From positions 1 through 47,554 of the forward strand of contig NZ_JAMQBK010000007.1 in NCBI RefSeq assembly GCF_023701485.1: a stretch of DNA of 47,554 bases, read 5' to 3'. Numbering within the stretch: position 1 is the stretch's first letter; the number at the start of each line of letters is the position of its first letter. The translations under genes were made by a program, and so were the position numbers. Under the pieces are notes generated by a model that did not search any database, was not told the origin of the DNA, and worked only from the letters and a program-made list of their open reading frames with translations. Of this stretch, positions 1 to 8,886 are shown one piece after another. Source of the stretch: Aporhodopirellula aestuarii. Its GTDB lineage: Bacteria; Planctomycetota; Planctomycetia; Pirellulales; Pirellulaceae.

Positions 1-162
1 CGCCATTCCTGTCGATGGTCGGCGATCTTGAATCACTTTGACGATGACCTCACCGCCGATCTCGAAGACTGTCGCTGCGACGTTTGCGAGCCAGATATTA
101 ATCGCAGCGTAGAAAAGGCGGTTGAGGCCGAAAAACGAGAAATCGCGGAAATCATTTCCTGA
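1..162 (+). CDS. possible 3' end of a hypothetical CDS (partial)
   Basis: Frame 1 is open from the window edge to a TGA at 160-162, giving about 53 residues rich in Asp and Glu with a few Cys, ending in a charged helix-like tail (EAEKREIAEII). GC-rich third positions are compatible with coding. No family is recognised. The opposite strand also holds an open frame here with a hydrophobic stretch, but it has no ATG start, only a GTG inside the REP palindrome, so the plus-strand reading is preferred. Both could be chance. The 5' part lies outside the window. Confidence 0.25.
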   Translation, partial: RHSCRWSAILNHFDDDLTADLEDCRCDVCEPDINRSVEKAVEAEKREIAEIIS

Positions 163-426
163 TGTTGATTTAATTAACGCGGGACCGGACGGCTCGCGCC
201 GTTCCGCTATGAAGAGCACTCAATCACTCAATGTCCCCGGAAGCCCCGGAAGTAGGTGACGCCCGCAATTCTCGGTCTCGGAGAGACGGAGCTACATGAA
301 AAGGGACGCTGACCATGGGGGGGTGAATTGCAGTTGAGGGTTCGAGCGGAGACAATGAAACCCCGTTGTTTTGCGATTCAGCGGGAAGTCAACGCGTGGC
401 AATGAATGTTCGAACAGGAGACCAAT
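163..426. other. intergenic spacer with one REP-like copy
   Basis: No convincing gene is present. The stretch holds one REP-like half palindrome (184-209) shortly after the possible stop at 162. The last bases provide the ribosome binding site of the next gene: AGGAG at 416-420, six bases before the ATG at 427. Short ORFs in the spacer have no family features. Confidence 0.5.
184..209 (+). repeat. REP-like half palindrome, copy 1
   Basis: This 26-base sequence begins ACCGGACGGCTCGCGCCG and ends TTCCGCTA. Its reverse complement equals the sequence recovered at 24309-24325 joined to 24457-24465. Close variants occur at 15425-15450 and, inverted, at 15458-15483. It is extragenic, GC-rich and internally palindromic, as expected of REP elements. 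No partner copy lies beside it here. Confidence 0.7.
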
Positions 427-924
427 ATGTTCCCGATCAAGCTGGCAGTTTTTTGGGTGTTGCTCGCGACTCTTGCGATCTCGCCGTCCTCCCTGCCGGC
501 CGCAGACAACTTGAGCGAGATTTTGCGGAAGCACCAATGGGATGGAATCGTTGGGACATGGGTGGACGCTCAGACGAAAGGTGAGATTTCCAAAGTTACC
601 TATGCGTGGAAAATTGAGGAGCGTGTCATCGAGGTCACAAGCGAGGGAAGCGGACTCGAGAGCGTTTCTTTGATGGGAGTCAACGCGAGGACTGGCGAGG
701 TCTTCCATATGGGAGCCGACAGCGAAGGTGCGTCTTCACTCGGGAAATGGACCATCGATGAGAAGGGGGACGCCGTCTTGGGGCTGCTCTTCACCGCGGG
801 TGACGGAGAACAGGGCGGATTGAGTATTCGCCATCACCGTGAGGATCAAGACACAATGATCGTTACCCTTGAACTTCCGGAACCCACTACCGTCAAAATG
901 ATTCGGGTCAAGCCAGCGCAATAA
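427..924 (+). CDS. secreted hypothetical protein
   Basis: A 165-residue protein with a Sec-type signal peptide (hydrophobic residues about 4-22, likely cleavage after PAA near residue 26). The mature part is short and predicted mostly beta, with an early IVGTW motif and alternating strands, which recalls lipocalin-like or DUF1579-type barrels; this resemblance is weak. The ATG at 427 is chosen over the in-frame ATG at 406 because AGGAG lies six bases upstream and the signal peptide then begins directly. A strong hairpin follows the stop, so it is probably transcribed alone. Function is unknown; the product is likely periplasmic. Confidence 0.75.
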   Translation: MFPIKLAVFWVLLATLAISPSSLPAADNLSEILRKHQWDGIVGTWVDAQTKGEISKVTYAWKIEERVIEVTSEGSGLESVSLMGVNARTGEVFHMGADSEGASSLGKWTIDEKGDAVLGLLFTAGDGEQGGLSIRHHREDQDTMIVTLELPEPTTVKMIRVKPAQ

Positions 925-931
925 GACACCG

Positions 932-961
932 CGGAGTCACCTGTTGGCGAAGGTGACTCCG
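932..961 (+). terminator. hairpin terminator after the secreted hypothetical gene
   Basis: A perfect 11-bp stem (CGGAGTCACCT at 932-942 with AGGTGACTCCG at 951-961) and an 8-base loop begin eight bases after the stop codon and are followed by TTT. The T run is short. The site lies between convergent genes and may act on both strands. Confidence 0.7.
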
Positions 962-1072
962 TTTGACCGGCGTTCATGATTTTCCGTTTGCGAAGTGACG
1001 CTGTCCTGTTGCGCTGGTAGGCAGGAGATGGTGAATACACAATCAGCCCTGCGTACCCGCTGAGCCGCCAGT

Positions 1073-1294
1073 TCAGGGAGCCGCAACAAACTTTCGGGCG
1101 GTCGTCTCGTAGGCGACGATGGCCGCCTCGGAGTCGAGGTCCTTTTCGAGTTCGGGATGTGCGGCGAGGTATGCGGTCACCTCATCTTCACTGGCGACGG
1201 GGCCGCCACTGTCACCACAACCGCACATCAGCGATCCGAAGAGCACAAGGGCGGACAACTGCGTCAGCGAAGGAACGTTTGAGAAAGGTATCAT
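1073..1294 (-). CDS. small lipoprotein
   Basis: A 73-residue protein: an N-terminal hydrophobic segment (LSALVLFGSLM) ends at a lipobox-like site with Cys24 and Cys26 (SLMCGC), so it is probably lipid-anchored after signal peptidase II cleavage. The mature part is about 48 acidic residues with no known domain. The ATG at 1294 is chosen because the upstream in-frame extension would put 32 residues rich in Arg, Ser and Pro before the signal sequence. No clear ribosome binding site is visible. It lies 246 bp downstream of a DUF1559 gene on the same strand. Small lipoproteins often follow DUF1559 genes in planctomycetes (recalled, not searched), so a shared surface or pseudopilus role is plausible. 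Confidence 0.7.
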   Translation of the reverse strand: MIPFSNVPSLTQLSALVLFGSLMCGCGDSGGPVASEDEVTAYLAAHPELEKDLDSEAAIVAYETTARKFVAAP

Positions 1295-1540
1295 GAGTTT
1301 ATTTATTGGTGAGAGCGGATAGACAAAAGGACGTATCAGTAGAGAGCGAGGTCTCGCATTCGAATTGGTTGAACGTGTGTGGCGTTTCAAAGTCTTCGGA
1401 GGCGAGAGTGTTCAGTGGTCCTCTCGATTTTTGGGTTGGCAACGCCGGATAGGCTACCGGTCTTGAGCCTGTGCTCCTTGAAAGCGAATCGCATGCGGAT
1501 TCGCTAAAAATCAAATCGAGAACCTGGATCTTGCGGACGT

Positions 1541-2788
1541 TTAGAATTGCGCTTCGATCGTTTCCTTCGATGCCGCAGTGCTTAGGGCACCCCAGAGACC
1601 GAACGGACTCTTTGAGCCAACGGCGAGCGGTCCGCCGTGGTAAACCTGGGCACTTGTTTCATCGCCAGCTTCAATCGAATCGGTGATAAATTTGACGGCT
1701 CCGTCGCCCATCAAGATGTGGCAGCCGCCTTGGTGTCGGCTTCCCGGAGGAGCAATCATTGCGTTGCCGTGGTAGTTGAGCCGCCCGCCGGTGCCTTTGG
1801 CGACGCAAATCTCTTTGTTGGGAGCGAGGATCGCGTTCATTTGGCCATACATCGGTCGTCCGGATGCCCACTTGTAGCCGCGTCGTTGTTCCGAGTCGCC
1901 CACGTTCGTGCCGCTCGCCCAGAACTGCGGGCGTTCCGGATCGATGAAAGTACGGCAGGACAAGGCTTCGCCAGCGTTTCGGATTCCTTGTCCGGTTCCG
2001 CGACCACTTGCGGCGCCGCCGATGTCTGCTTTGCCGTGAGTTCGTTTGTCTTGATCGCCCAAGTCGGTTGGGATTTCACCCATCGCGATTGTGTTGGAAA
2101 GACCATCCAAGACGTCACGGAAATAAGAGTCGGCACGTGCTTTGAACATGCCGCGGCACGACGCGCGAGCCAACTCCGCCAAATTCGAGGGATTCGAGCG
2201 GTCTCCGTTTTCGTCGGCGTACCCGTGATTGCAGATGTATGCCGAGTCTCCCGAACATGCGGCGTAGTTTGTGCGACCCGCCGAAGGGAGTCCTTTGCCT
2301 GGATCGCTTGGGCAGCGCAGGCTCGGGACTTCGGTTAGCCACGGTTCGTAGCGACTTATCTGATGGTGACTCAGGTTGGCCTGCGGATTACCGCCCATCG
2401 GTTGATGGATCTTTCCGTTCTGATCTTGGAGCGGGTTGGAGATTTGTTCCCACAATCCTTGCTGTTCCAGAAACGGCATCAAACCGACCAAGATGCTGAG
2501 TTCTTCACGGTTGTTGGATGACGGTGCGGTTGTGCCGCCATTGGGTGCACCAATGGCATTGGTGCCCCCTTGTAGTCGTGGCAACTGGTTGTACGCGGAA
2601 TGGTAGTTATGAATCGCCAATCCGAGTTGCTTGAAATTATTACTGCAACTCATCCTGCGAGCTGCTTCCCGAGCCGCCTGCACCGCGGGTAACAGCAGGC
2701 CGACGAGTACGCCGATAATGGCGATAACGACCAAGAGTTCCACTAAGGTGAAACCTCGACGCGTGTGTGTCGTTGTGTGAAAACGCAT
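1541..2788 (-). CDS. DUF1559 domain prepilin-like protein
   Basis: A 415-residue member of the large planctomycete DUF1559 family. The N-terminus carries a type IV prepilin signal, [19 protein letters not shown] at about residues 10-28, with cleavage expected after Gly12 and Glu at mature position 5. [10 protein letters not shown] follows, then the DUF1559 domain with the usual [14 protein letters not shown] motif and a C-terminal [17 protein letters not shown] motif that is a family hallmark. The ATG at 2788 is used because GGAG precedes it and the prepilin leader then has normal length; a longer in-frame start would add 36 non-leader residues. The product is probably an inner-membrane pseudopilin-like or surface protein. 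It is transcribed away from the sigma factor gene. Confidence 0.95.
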   Translation of the reverse strand: MRFHTTTHTRRGFTLVELLVVIAIIGVLVGLLLPAVQAAREAARRMSCSNNFKQLGLAIHNYHSAYNQLPRLQGGTNAIGAPNGGTTAPSSNNREELSILVGLMPFLEQQGLWEQISNPLQDQNGKIHQPMGGNPQANLSHHQISRYEPWLTEVPSLRCPSDPGKGLPSAGRTNYAACSGDSAYICNHGYADENGDRSNPSNLAELARASCRGMFKARADSYFRDVLDGLSNTIAMGEIPTDLGDQDKRTHGKADIGGAASGRGTGQGIRNAGEALSCRTFIDPERPQFWASGTNVGDSEQRRGYKWASGRPMYGQMNAILAPNKEICVAKGTGGRLNYHGNAMIAPPGSRHQGGCHILMGDGAVKFITDSIEAGDETSAQVYHGGPLAVGSKSPFGLWGALSTAASKETIEAQF

Positions 2789-3124
2789 CAAAAGCACTCC
2801 GTATAAGCGACGTGACGAAAAAACCGCAATGGGGCGCTTTGTCCCCGCATGAGTTGTTTCCGTGGTAGATTGTCGCAGTGCCACGAAAAGTTTCAAAATT
2901 CTCGGAAATCACGAATTGACTGAGAAATTGGTTCAAAAAGCCAGAATTCGTGGCACGGAGTTATGAAAGCGGCTAAGTAAGCATGACCACACGGCACTTC
3001 TATCCGTGCGCGTCGCATTCCTCCGCCCGCTTTGAACACCGCTTCGTCTCACGGAGATGAAGCCGGCGGCTCAATTGAGTTTCTCAATGACTCACCGAAA
3101 CCAAAAGAAGCGAGAGAATTTGCT
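2789..3124. promoter_or_regulatory. divergent spacer between DUF1559 and sigma factor genes
   Basis: This 336-bp region separates divergent genes and must hold both promoters. GGAG before the minus-strand ATG is the DUF1559 ribosome binding site. An in-frame TTG at 3032 could extend the sigma factor by 31 residues. No confident -35/-10 boxes or operator could be assigned by eye. A TGGCACG at 2951 resembles a sigma-54 -24 box but lacks a matching -12 element. Confidence 0.45.
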
Positions 3125-3661
3125 GTGACCCCTTTCGATTCCCCACATTCAAAAGCCGAAACGCTTGTTCAGTTGCTGTCGGAGCACCACGATCAGCTTT
3201 ACCGGTATATCTATTCTCTCGTCGGAACATCGCACGATGCGCGAGACGTTCTGCAAGAGACCTCGTTCGCTCTCTACGAAAAATTTGAGCTTTTTGACTC
3301 GAGCAGACCGTTCCTGCCCTGGGCGTATAAGTTCGCCTATATCCACGTGCTCAAGTGGCGTGAAAGCCAATCGCGTCAGATGCCCCTGCTCAGTGGCGAT
3401 GTCTTGGAGTTGTTGGCGCAAGAACGGCAAAGTCAAGAAGGTGCGTTGAGCGAACGGTTGACAATGCTCGGTGAGTGCATGAGCCAGTTGCCTGAGGATG
3501 ACCTGGAGTTGGTCCGTTCACGTTATCTCGAAGGGCTTGCTCCCGATTTGATTGCCGAAAAGGTGAACGCGAGTCGTCGCACCCTATTTCGCGATCTCAA
3601 ACGGATCCGGCATCTTTTGATGAACTGCATCGATAAAAAACTAGCGATGGATGAGTTTTGA
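3125..3661 (+). CDS. ECF-type RNA polymerase sigma factor (Rhodopirellula/Verrucomicrobium family)
   Basis: A 178-residue sigma-70 family protein with only regions 2 and 4. Region 2 shows HHDQLYRYIYSLVG, the DARDVLQET motif for core binding, and PFLPWAYKFAYIHVLKW for -10 recognition. Region 4 shows LPEDDLELVRSRYLEG and the helix-turn-helix IAEKVNASRRTLFRDLKRI. The GTG at 3125 gives a length typical of this family and has a weak GAGAG upstream; a TTG at 3032 would add 31 poorly conserved residues and cannot be excluded. The stop codon overlaps the ATG of the FecR gene by one base, so the two are translationally coupled. It probably directs transcription of the downstream operon and is held inactive by its membrane partner. 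Confidence 0.93.
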   Translation: MTPFDSPHSKAETLVQLLSEHHDQLYRYIYSLVGTSHDARDVLQETSFALYEKFELFDSSRPFLPWAYKFAYIHVLKWRESQSRQMPLLSGDVLELLAQERQSQEGALSERLTMLGECMSQLPEDDLELVRSRYLEGLAPDLIAEKVNASRRTLFRDLKRIRHLLMNCIDKKLAMDEF

Positions 3662-5400
3662 TGAACCAGAAAAACGATCCCCATGCGACCCGTCGACAAT
3701 TGGAAGAGCTTGCATCCGCAATCATTGACGGAACGGTCGACCACGAGCAAATCGAAGAGCTGGATTTCCTGCTGCGTGATGCGCGAGAGAATCGAGTGTT
3801 CTTTTTGCAATACATGGATTTGCAGTCGGGAATGGTGAGCGTGCTTTCGAGCGACGCCGACGAGAAGCATGCTCTGACGGACTCCTCGTTCGATTGGGCG
3901 TCGACACTTGCGGAGTACGCTGCATCGCGACGATCGCCTGCCGCTACGCAAGGAAAGGTTTCTGCTCTGGGAAACGGGGCGGTTTCGCGGGTCCGCAGTA
4001 ACGTGGCGCCGTGGATCGTTTCGGGCGTGTCGTTGGCCGCGTCGCTGATCTTTGCGATCGCGTTTTACACCACGCAAGCGGTGGATCAATCTCAACATCA
4101 GCCGACGATGGTGCAGCAGGTCGTCTCGCAAAATGCACAGCGTGATGTCGTTCGACTTGTCGACCTCGCTGGTGCAGAACTGTTCAACGAAGCGGTTCCC
4201 GCGAGAGGTAATTCACTCGAATATCAACGCGAATACGCACTCGTCAGCGGGATGATGTCGCTGAAGTTTCCCTGTGGAGCGGAGGTGATCTTGGAGGCGC
4301 CGAGCGTGATCGAGATCGCGGATCCGATGCAGCTATTGGTTAAAGCGGGAAAGTGCAGCGTGCACGCGCCGGATGGGGCGGAGGGTTTTCAAGTGATTAC
4401 GCCGCAAACAGAGGTGACGGATTTGGGGACCCGGTTTTCAGTTTCAGTCGAAGAAGGCGGGAACACGGAAGTGCAGGTTATTGAAGGTGCCGCAGAAGTC
4501 CGTCAGCTCGATCAAGACGAATCGGAAAAAGTGCTTCTCAACGAAAAGCAAGCAACACGATTTGATGGCGGTGAGTCTTCGACGGTTGAGTTCACGCCGT
4601 CAATGTATCGCAGCCAGCTCCCTGATCGCGTGATCGGATTTGAGGTCAACAATGAAAGTGTTGCGACGGCAGGGAGGTTGGAAAGTGTGACGATTCAAAG
4701 CGCCGGTGTGCCGCACACGTATACCGTTGACCAGTTGATCGGGGTGGAGGTGATTCATTTTCGGGCAGGGTCGAACAGTAGCAATGTATCGATGCCTGTT
4801 GGCCAGAACCTAGGCGATGGGGACAGCCGACGGATTGTGATCGAGTCTGACGCGTATCTCCACACAGGCTTCCTTAACCCCGGCGGACGCATTGAGCCGT
4901 TGTCAAGTGATCCCATCATCAGCGGGGACGATGACGAGGGGCTCACGCAAGGGATTGCGGTTCGCTTTCGGGAACCGGTCGTTAATCGCCCCGGGCCCGA
5001 CATGGTTTTTTTTGAATTGCAATCTGCGATGAATCCTGCTGCGGGCGATGCGTTCCATGTCAGCCCGCTCAAGTTCGAACCAGGTTTGCGAACACACACC
5101 GTGACGCGATACGACATCACGTTGAATTCGCCGGACGCCTGGCAGATTCCCGATTTTGAATTGATGCAGTTCACGTCGCGAGTGAAATCGGTCAATGATT
5201 TACTTTACGGAACATTCGAGGTGCGAAATCCAGGGATGGCGTTCTGGGCCATCGCAGTGAGCATCGACTTTAGCGATCTAGGTTACGCTGAGGATTCGGT
5301 CGTCGAAGGTGTCTTTTTTCAAGATGTGTTGGATGACGAACACTACGTCGATCCAGTCTTCATTGCTGGTCTTCCTCCCGTGAGCGAGGGAACCAAATGA
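3661..5400 (+). CDS. FecR domain transmembrane protein (putative anti-sigma factor)
   Basis: A 579-residue single-pass protein. Residues 1-110 are a helical cytoplasmic part (LEELASAIIDG, IEELDFLLRDA) expected to bind the sigma factor. One membrane helix lies at about 116-139 (WIVSGVSLAASLIFAIAF). A FecR domain follows at about 165-300, with the typical SLKFPCGAEVILEAPS and EVTDLGTRFSV motifs. The last 270 residues are a beta-rich domain I do not recognise. The ATG overlaps the sigma stop by one base, and its TGA overlaps the next ATG by four bases, so sigma, FecR and cytochrome genes form one transcription unit. FecR proteins carry signals from outside the cytoplasmic membrane to the sigma factor; here the unknown outer domain may be the sensor. 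Confidence 0.92.
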   Translation: MNQKNDPHATRRQLEELASAIIDGTVDHEQIEELDFLLRDARENRVFFLQYMDLQSGMVSVLSSDADEKHALTDSSFDWASTLAEYAASRRSPAATQGKVSALGNGAVSRVRSNVAPWIVSGVSLAASLIFAIAFYTTQAVDQSQHQPTMVQQVVSQNAQRDVVRLVDLAGAELFNEAVPARGNSLEYQREYALVSGMMSLKFPCGAEVILEAPSVIEIADPMQLLVKAGKCSVHAPDGAEGFQVITPQTEVTDLGTRFSVSVEEGGNTEVQVIEGAAEVRQLDQDESEKVLLNEKQATRFDGGESSTVEFTPSMYRSQLPDRVIGFEVNNESVATAGRLESVTIQSAGVPHTYTVDQLIGVEVIHFRAGSNSSNVSMPVGQNLGDGDSRRIVIESDAYLHTGFLNPGGRIEPLSSDPIISGDDDEGLTQGIAVRFREPVVNRPGPDMVFFELQSAMNPAAGDAFHVSPLKFEPGLRTHTVTRYDITLNSPDAWQIPDFELMQFTSRVKSVNDLLYGTFEVRNPGMAFWAIAVSIDFSDLGYAEDSVVEGVFFQDVLDDEHYVDPVFIAGLPPVSEGTK

Positions 5401-8400
5401 AAGTGCTCAATCTGTTGACGCTGTCAATTGTGCTTTGCTCAGCAAGCGTTTCTCGCGGCCAAGAAGTATCACCGGAACATGCGAAGTTTTTCGAAAACGA
5501 AGTGCGTCCGTTGTTGGTCAAGCATTGCTATGAATGCCACAGCGATGGGGAATCCAGTGGTGAGCTGCGACTCGACACGTTCGCCGATTTGATGATCGGT
5601 GGCGAGTCGGGCGATCCGGCCATTGTCCCCGGCAAACCCGGTGAAAGTTTATTGATCGACGCGATCAATTATGAATCGGTGGAGATGCCACCTGACGGAA
5701 AACTCTCTGATCACGAAATCCAAACGTTGACCCGATGGGTTGCGATCGGGGCACCTTGGCCGGGAGCCGATCCGAACGCCCCGCTACGCAAACGCGAACA
5801 ATTTGATGACGCGGATCGAGCGTGGTGGGCGATTCAGCCACTGCGGAAACCGCGAGTTCCGAACCCGCAAGGTAATCGATGGGCGTTCAATCCGATCGAT
5901 CATTTTATTGCCGAACGAATGGTGTCGGAAGGTTTGTCGCCGGCCCCTGAAGCCACCAAAACGCAATTGGTTCGTCGGTTGTACCTCGATGTGACCGGAT
6001 TGCCGCCAACGCCAGGGCAAGTCGACGCGTTCCTAAACGACAATTCGTCTGACGCGTACGAGTGTCTCGTTGACACGCTGTTGAATTCCAAGGAGTACGG
6101 GGAACATGCCGCGAGGCAGTGGCTCGACCTCGTCCGATATGCCGACAGCGACGGATACCGCGCCGACGGTTTTCGGCCGCAAGCGTGGCGTTACCGCGAT
6201 TACGTCATCAAGTCGTTCAATAATGACAAACCGTATGACCGCTTTGTCCAGGAGCAGTTGGCGGGCGATGAGATGTTCCCCGATGACCTCGATGCTCAGA
6301 TTGCACTGGGGTATCTGCGTCATTGGGTTTATGAATGGAACATCCGAGATGCTCCGACGCAGTGGAACACGATCATCGAGGATTTGACGGACACGACCGC
6401 CGACGTGTTCATGGCAATGGGATTGCAATGTGCCAAATGCCACAATCACAAGTTTGACCCGTTGCTGCAGAAGGACTATTTCCGCCTCCGTGCATTCTTT
6501 GCACCGATCATGCCTCGTGATATTCCGGTCGCGAGTGGGGAGGAGATCGCTCGCTATGATGCTGCGCTGGAACTTTGGGAAGTGAAAACGGCAACGATCC
6601 GCGATGAAATCGCCGAGATCGAACAGCCCTATCGCGACAAATACCGTGACGAAGCGATTGACCGTTTCCCGGGAGATATCCAAGCGATCGCGCGTACTCC
6701 GGAAGAACAGCGAACGGCGTATGAGGATCAAATGGCGTATCTCGTTCAGCGTCAGGTTCAAGCCGAATACAATCGACTCGACTCGGTGATCAAAGGTGAG
6801 AAGAAGGAACGATTGGTTGAGCTACGCCGGAAACTCAAGGCGTTTGATTCTCTCAAACCGAAATCCCTTCCGATCGCGATGGCGGTGACCGAGGTGCTTA
6901 AACCGGCACCACCGACGAGCATCCCGAAGTTTAAAGACAAGCTGATTGAACCGGGCGTGCCGACAATCATTGAAGCCTCGCCTCTGCCGATCGATCCGAA
7001 TCCATCGTTGGCAACCAACGGTCGCCGTACGGCGTTGGCACGCTGGATCACGAATCCAGAAAATCCGCTGACCGCACGAGTCATTGCGAACCGAATTTGG
7101 CAAAGCCATTTCGGTCGAGGGCTGGCCGAAAACCCGAGCGACTTTGGCATTCTTGGTGGCCCGCCATCGCATCCCGAATTGCTCGACTGGCTGGCGACTC
7201 AGTTGATCGAAGAAGGTTGGAGCCTGAAGTCGCTTCACCGGACGATCCTGCTTTCGGCAACCTATCGGCAATCAACGCGGCATCCCGAGTTTGCCGCGTA
7301 CCATCAAATCGATCCGACGAACGACTATTACTGGCGGCATGACACGTCGCGGCTGACTGCAGAACAAATTCGTGACTCACTGTTGGTCACCAGCGGCCGT
7401 ATGAAGAGCCGCACCGGCGGACCCAGTGCTCATGGCGATTCACCTTACCGTTCGATTTACACACGGCAGATGCGGAACTCGCCCGATCAGTTGCTAAACA
7501 GTTTTGATCTTCCGCAGTTTTTTTCGAGTAACTCGTCGCGGAACACCACGACGACTCCGATTCAGTCGTTGTTGATGTTCAACAGCGATCAGATGCTGTC
7601 GTACGCGAGGTCATTGGCGGAGGTTGTGTCGCGTCAGTCGGGTGATTTGGAAACGCGGGTCGCGATTGCGTGGAAGCGGGCGTTCGGACGCGACGCCACG
7701 CCAAGTGAAGTTAAATCTTCGTTAGCTTTCATCGCCGCGCAAACCACGCACTTACGATCGATTGAAAAGAAACGAGCCGAGGGCGAGGGAGATCAGACGC
7801 TGATCGAAACGTCGAAATTGCCATATCGAGATGGCCAGGCGGTACGCTTTCAAATCGCCGATCCTTCGTTAGTGTTGTCAATTCCGCATTCCCCTGAGTT
7901 AACCGTCGGCGATTTTACGATCGAAGCCTTCTTTCAACTGCGGTCCATCGCGAACACGGGGCATGTTCGCTCGATCGTCAGTAAGTGGAATTCGCGGAAA
8001 AGTCCTGTCGGATGGAACTTCGGCGTTACCGGCAAGGGATCGCGACGCAAACCTCAGACACTCGTCATGCACATGTTCGGACCACTGCGAAGTGGCAAAG
8101 ACGGTGAAGCGGCGATTTTCTCGGATCAACATATCGCGTTGGATACTCCGTACTACGCATCCGCAAGTGTTCGGTTGGCCAAAGATGGAGAGCCCGGCAC
8201 GGTCACGTTCTTTTTGAAGGACTTGTCGAACGATGATGAACCGCTGCAAATCGCGGAGGTGAAACATGACATCAGCGAAAGCATCGCCAACGAGGCGCCG
8301 CTATCGATTGGTCGCCGCAGCGATTCAAACGGGACCTATTTTGACGGCTTGATCGACGATGTCCGGTTGGTTGGACGTGCGATCGGCGTCGATGAGATCT

Positions 8401-8606
8401 TGCATACGGTCGAACGTGACATCCCCGGCGTGGTCGGATACTGGCAGTTCGAAGTCGATCCGGGCGTACGGCGAAACAGCGCCGGTGAAAAGCATGGAAT
8501 CAAGGCGACCGGCGAAGCGATCATCGACTACACGCCTGAAGAAGCAGCATTCGTCGATTTTTGTCACGCGTTACTTAATTCGAATGAGTTCTTGTATGTC
8601 GATTGA
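5397..8606 (+). CDS. PSCyt1/DUF1549/DUF1553 cytochrome protein with LamG domain
   Basis: A 1069-residue exported protein. It has a Sec signal peptide (about 1-21), a planctomycete cytochrome C domain (PSCyt1) with heme motif CYECH at 44-48 and a MPPDGKLS methionine region, then DUF1549 starting near residue 165 (NPIDHFIAERM) with a second CxxCH, CAKCH, at 345-349. DUF1553 begins near 553 (NPLTARVIANRIWQSHFG). A LamG/concanavalin-type domain occupies about 820-1040, placed before the last DUF1553 helix (AFVDFCHALLNSNEFLYVD). It likely binds two c-type hemes in the periplasm, and LamG suggests carbohydrate binding. The reaction is unknown for the whole family. Its ATG overlaps the FecR stop (ATGA). 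The nearby DUF1501 gene is its usual partner. Confidence 0.92.
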   Translation: MKVLNLLTLSIVLCSASVSRGQEVSPEHAKFFENEVRPLLVKHCYECHSDGESSGELRLDTFADLMIGGESGDPAIVPGKPGESLLIDAINYESVEMPPDGKLSDHEIQTLTRWVAIGAPWPGADPNAPLRKREQFDDADRAWWAIQPLRKPRVPNPQGNRWAFNPIDHFIAERMVSEGLSPAPEATKTQLVRRLYLDVTGLPPTPGQVDAFLNDNSSDAYECLVDTLLNSKEYGEHAARQWLDLVRYADSDGYRADGFRPQAWRYRDYVIKSFNNDKPYDRFVQEQLAGDEMFPDDLDAQIALGYLRHWVYEWNIRDAPTQWNTIIEDLTDTTADVFMAMGLQCAKCHNHKFDPLLQKDYFRLRAFFAPIMPRDIPVASGEEIARYDAALELWEVKTATIRDEIAEIEQPYRDKYRDEAIDRFPGDIQAIARTPEEQRTAYEDQMAYLVQRQVQAEYNRLDSVIKGEKKERLVELRRKLKAFDSLKPKSLPIAMAVTEVLKPAPPTSIPKFKDKLIEPGVPTIIEASPLPIDPNPSLATNGRRTALARWITNPENPLTARVIANRIWQSHFGRGLAENPSDFGILGGPPSHPELLDWLATQLIEEGWSLKSLHRTILLSATYRQSTRHPEFAAYHQIDPTNDYYWRHDTSRLTAEQIRDSLLVTSGRMKSRTGGPSAHGDSPYRSIYTRQMRNSPDQLLNSFDLPQFFSSNSSRNTTTTPIQSLLMFNSDQMLSYARSLAEVVSRQSGDLETRVAIAWKRAFGRDATPSEVKSSLAFIAAQTTHLRSIEKKRAEGEGDQTLIETSKLPYRDGQAVRFQIADPSLVLSIPHSPELTVGDFTIEAFFQLRSIANTGHVRSIVSKWNSRKSPVGWNFGVTGKGSRRKPQTLVMHMFGPLRSGKDGEAAIFSDQHIALDTPYYASASVRLAKDGEPGTVTFFLKDLSNDDEPLQIAEVKHDISESIANEAPLSIGRRSDSNGTYFDGLIDDVRLVGRAIGVDEILHTVERDIPGVVGYWQFEVDPGVRRNSAGEKHGIKATGEAIIDYTPEEAAFVDFCHALLNSNEFLYVD

Positions 8607-8886
8607 TCAACGAGCGATTTACGGTACAGAACACTAAGCGATATTGCAGGTCACCGTCCCAGTTGGCGACTGTGATGGCTTAATCAATTCATTATCCCCA
8701 CCCTTCTATCCAACGATCGACACTCAAATGAGAGCAGAGAATGTCTGCTTTCGTTTGGAAGATCGTAAGGGCATGTCACGCGCATGTTCCCAATAATCCT
8801 ACGCGCGTTCCCGAGCAAATCGATTTCGCTTTGTTTGGGATCGAGAATGATTCCCGCCCCATCTCCCTCCCCCCTTCCAATCTGTC

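Noticed and set aside
2951-2966. Possible sigma-54 promoter (TGGCACG box)
   Set aside because: The -12 position reads TATG instead of TTGC, and the gene is of a type not known to need sigma-54.
3032-3124. TTG start for the sigma factor
   Set aside because: It would add 31 residues with no family match and lacks a ribosome binding site; kept only as an alternative.
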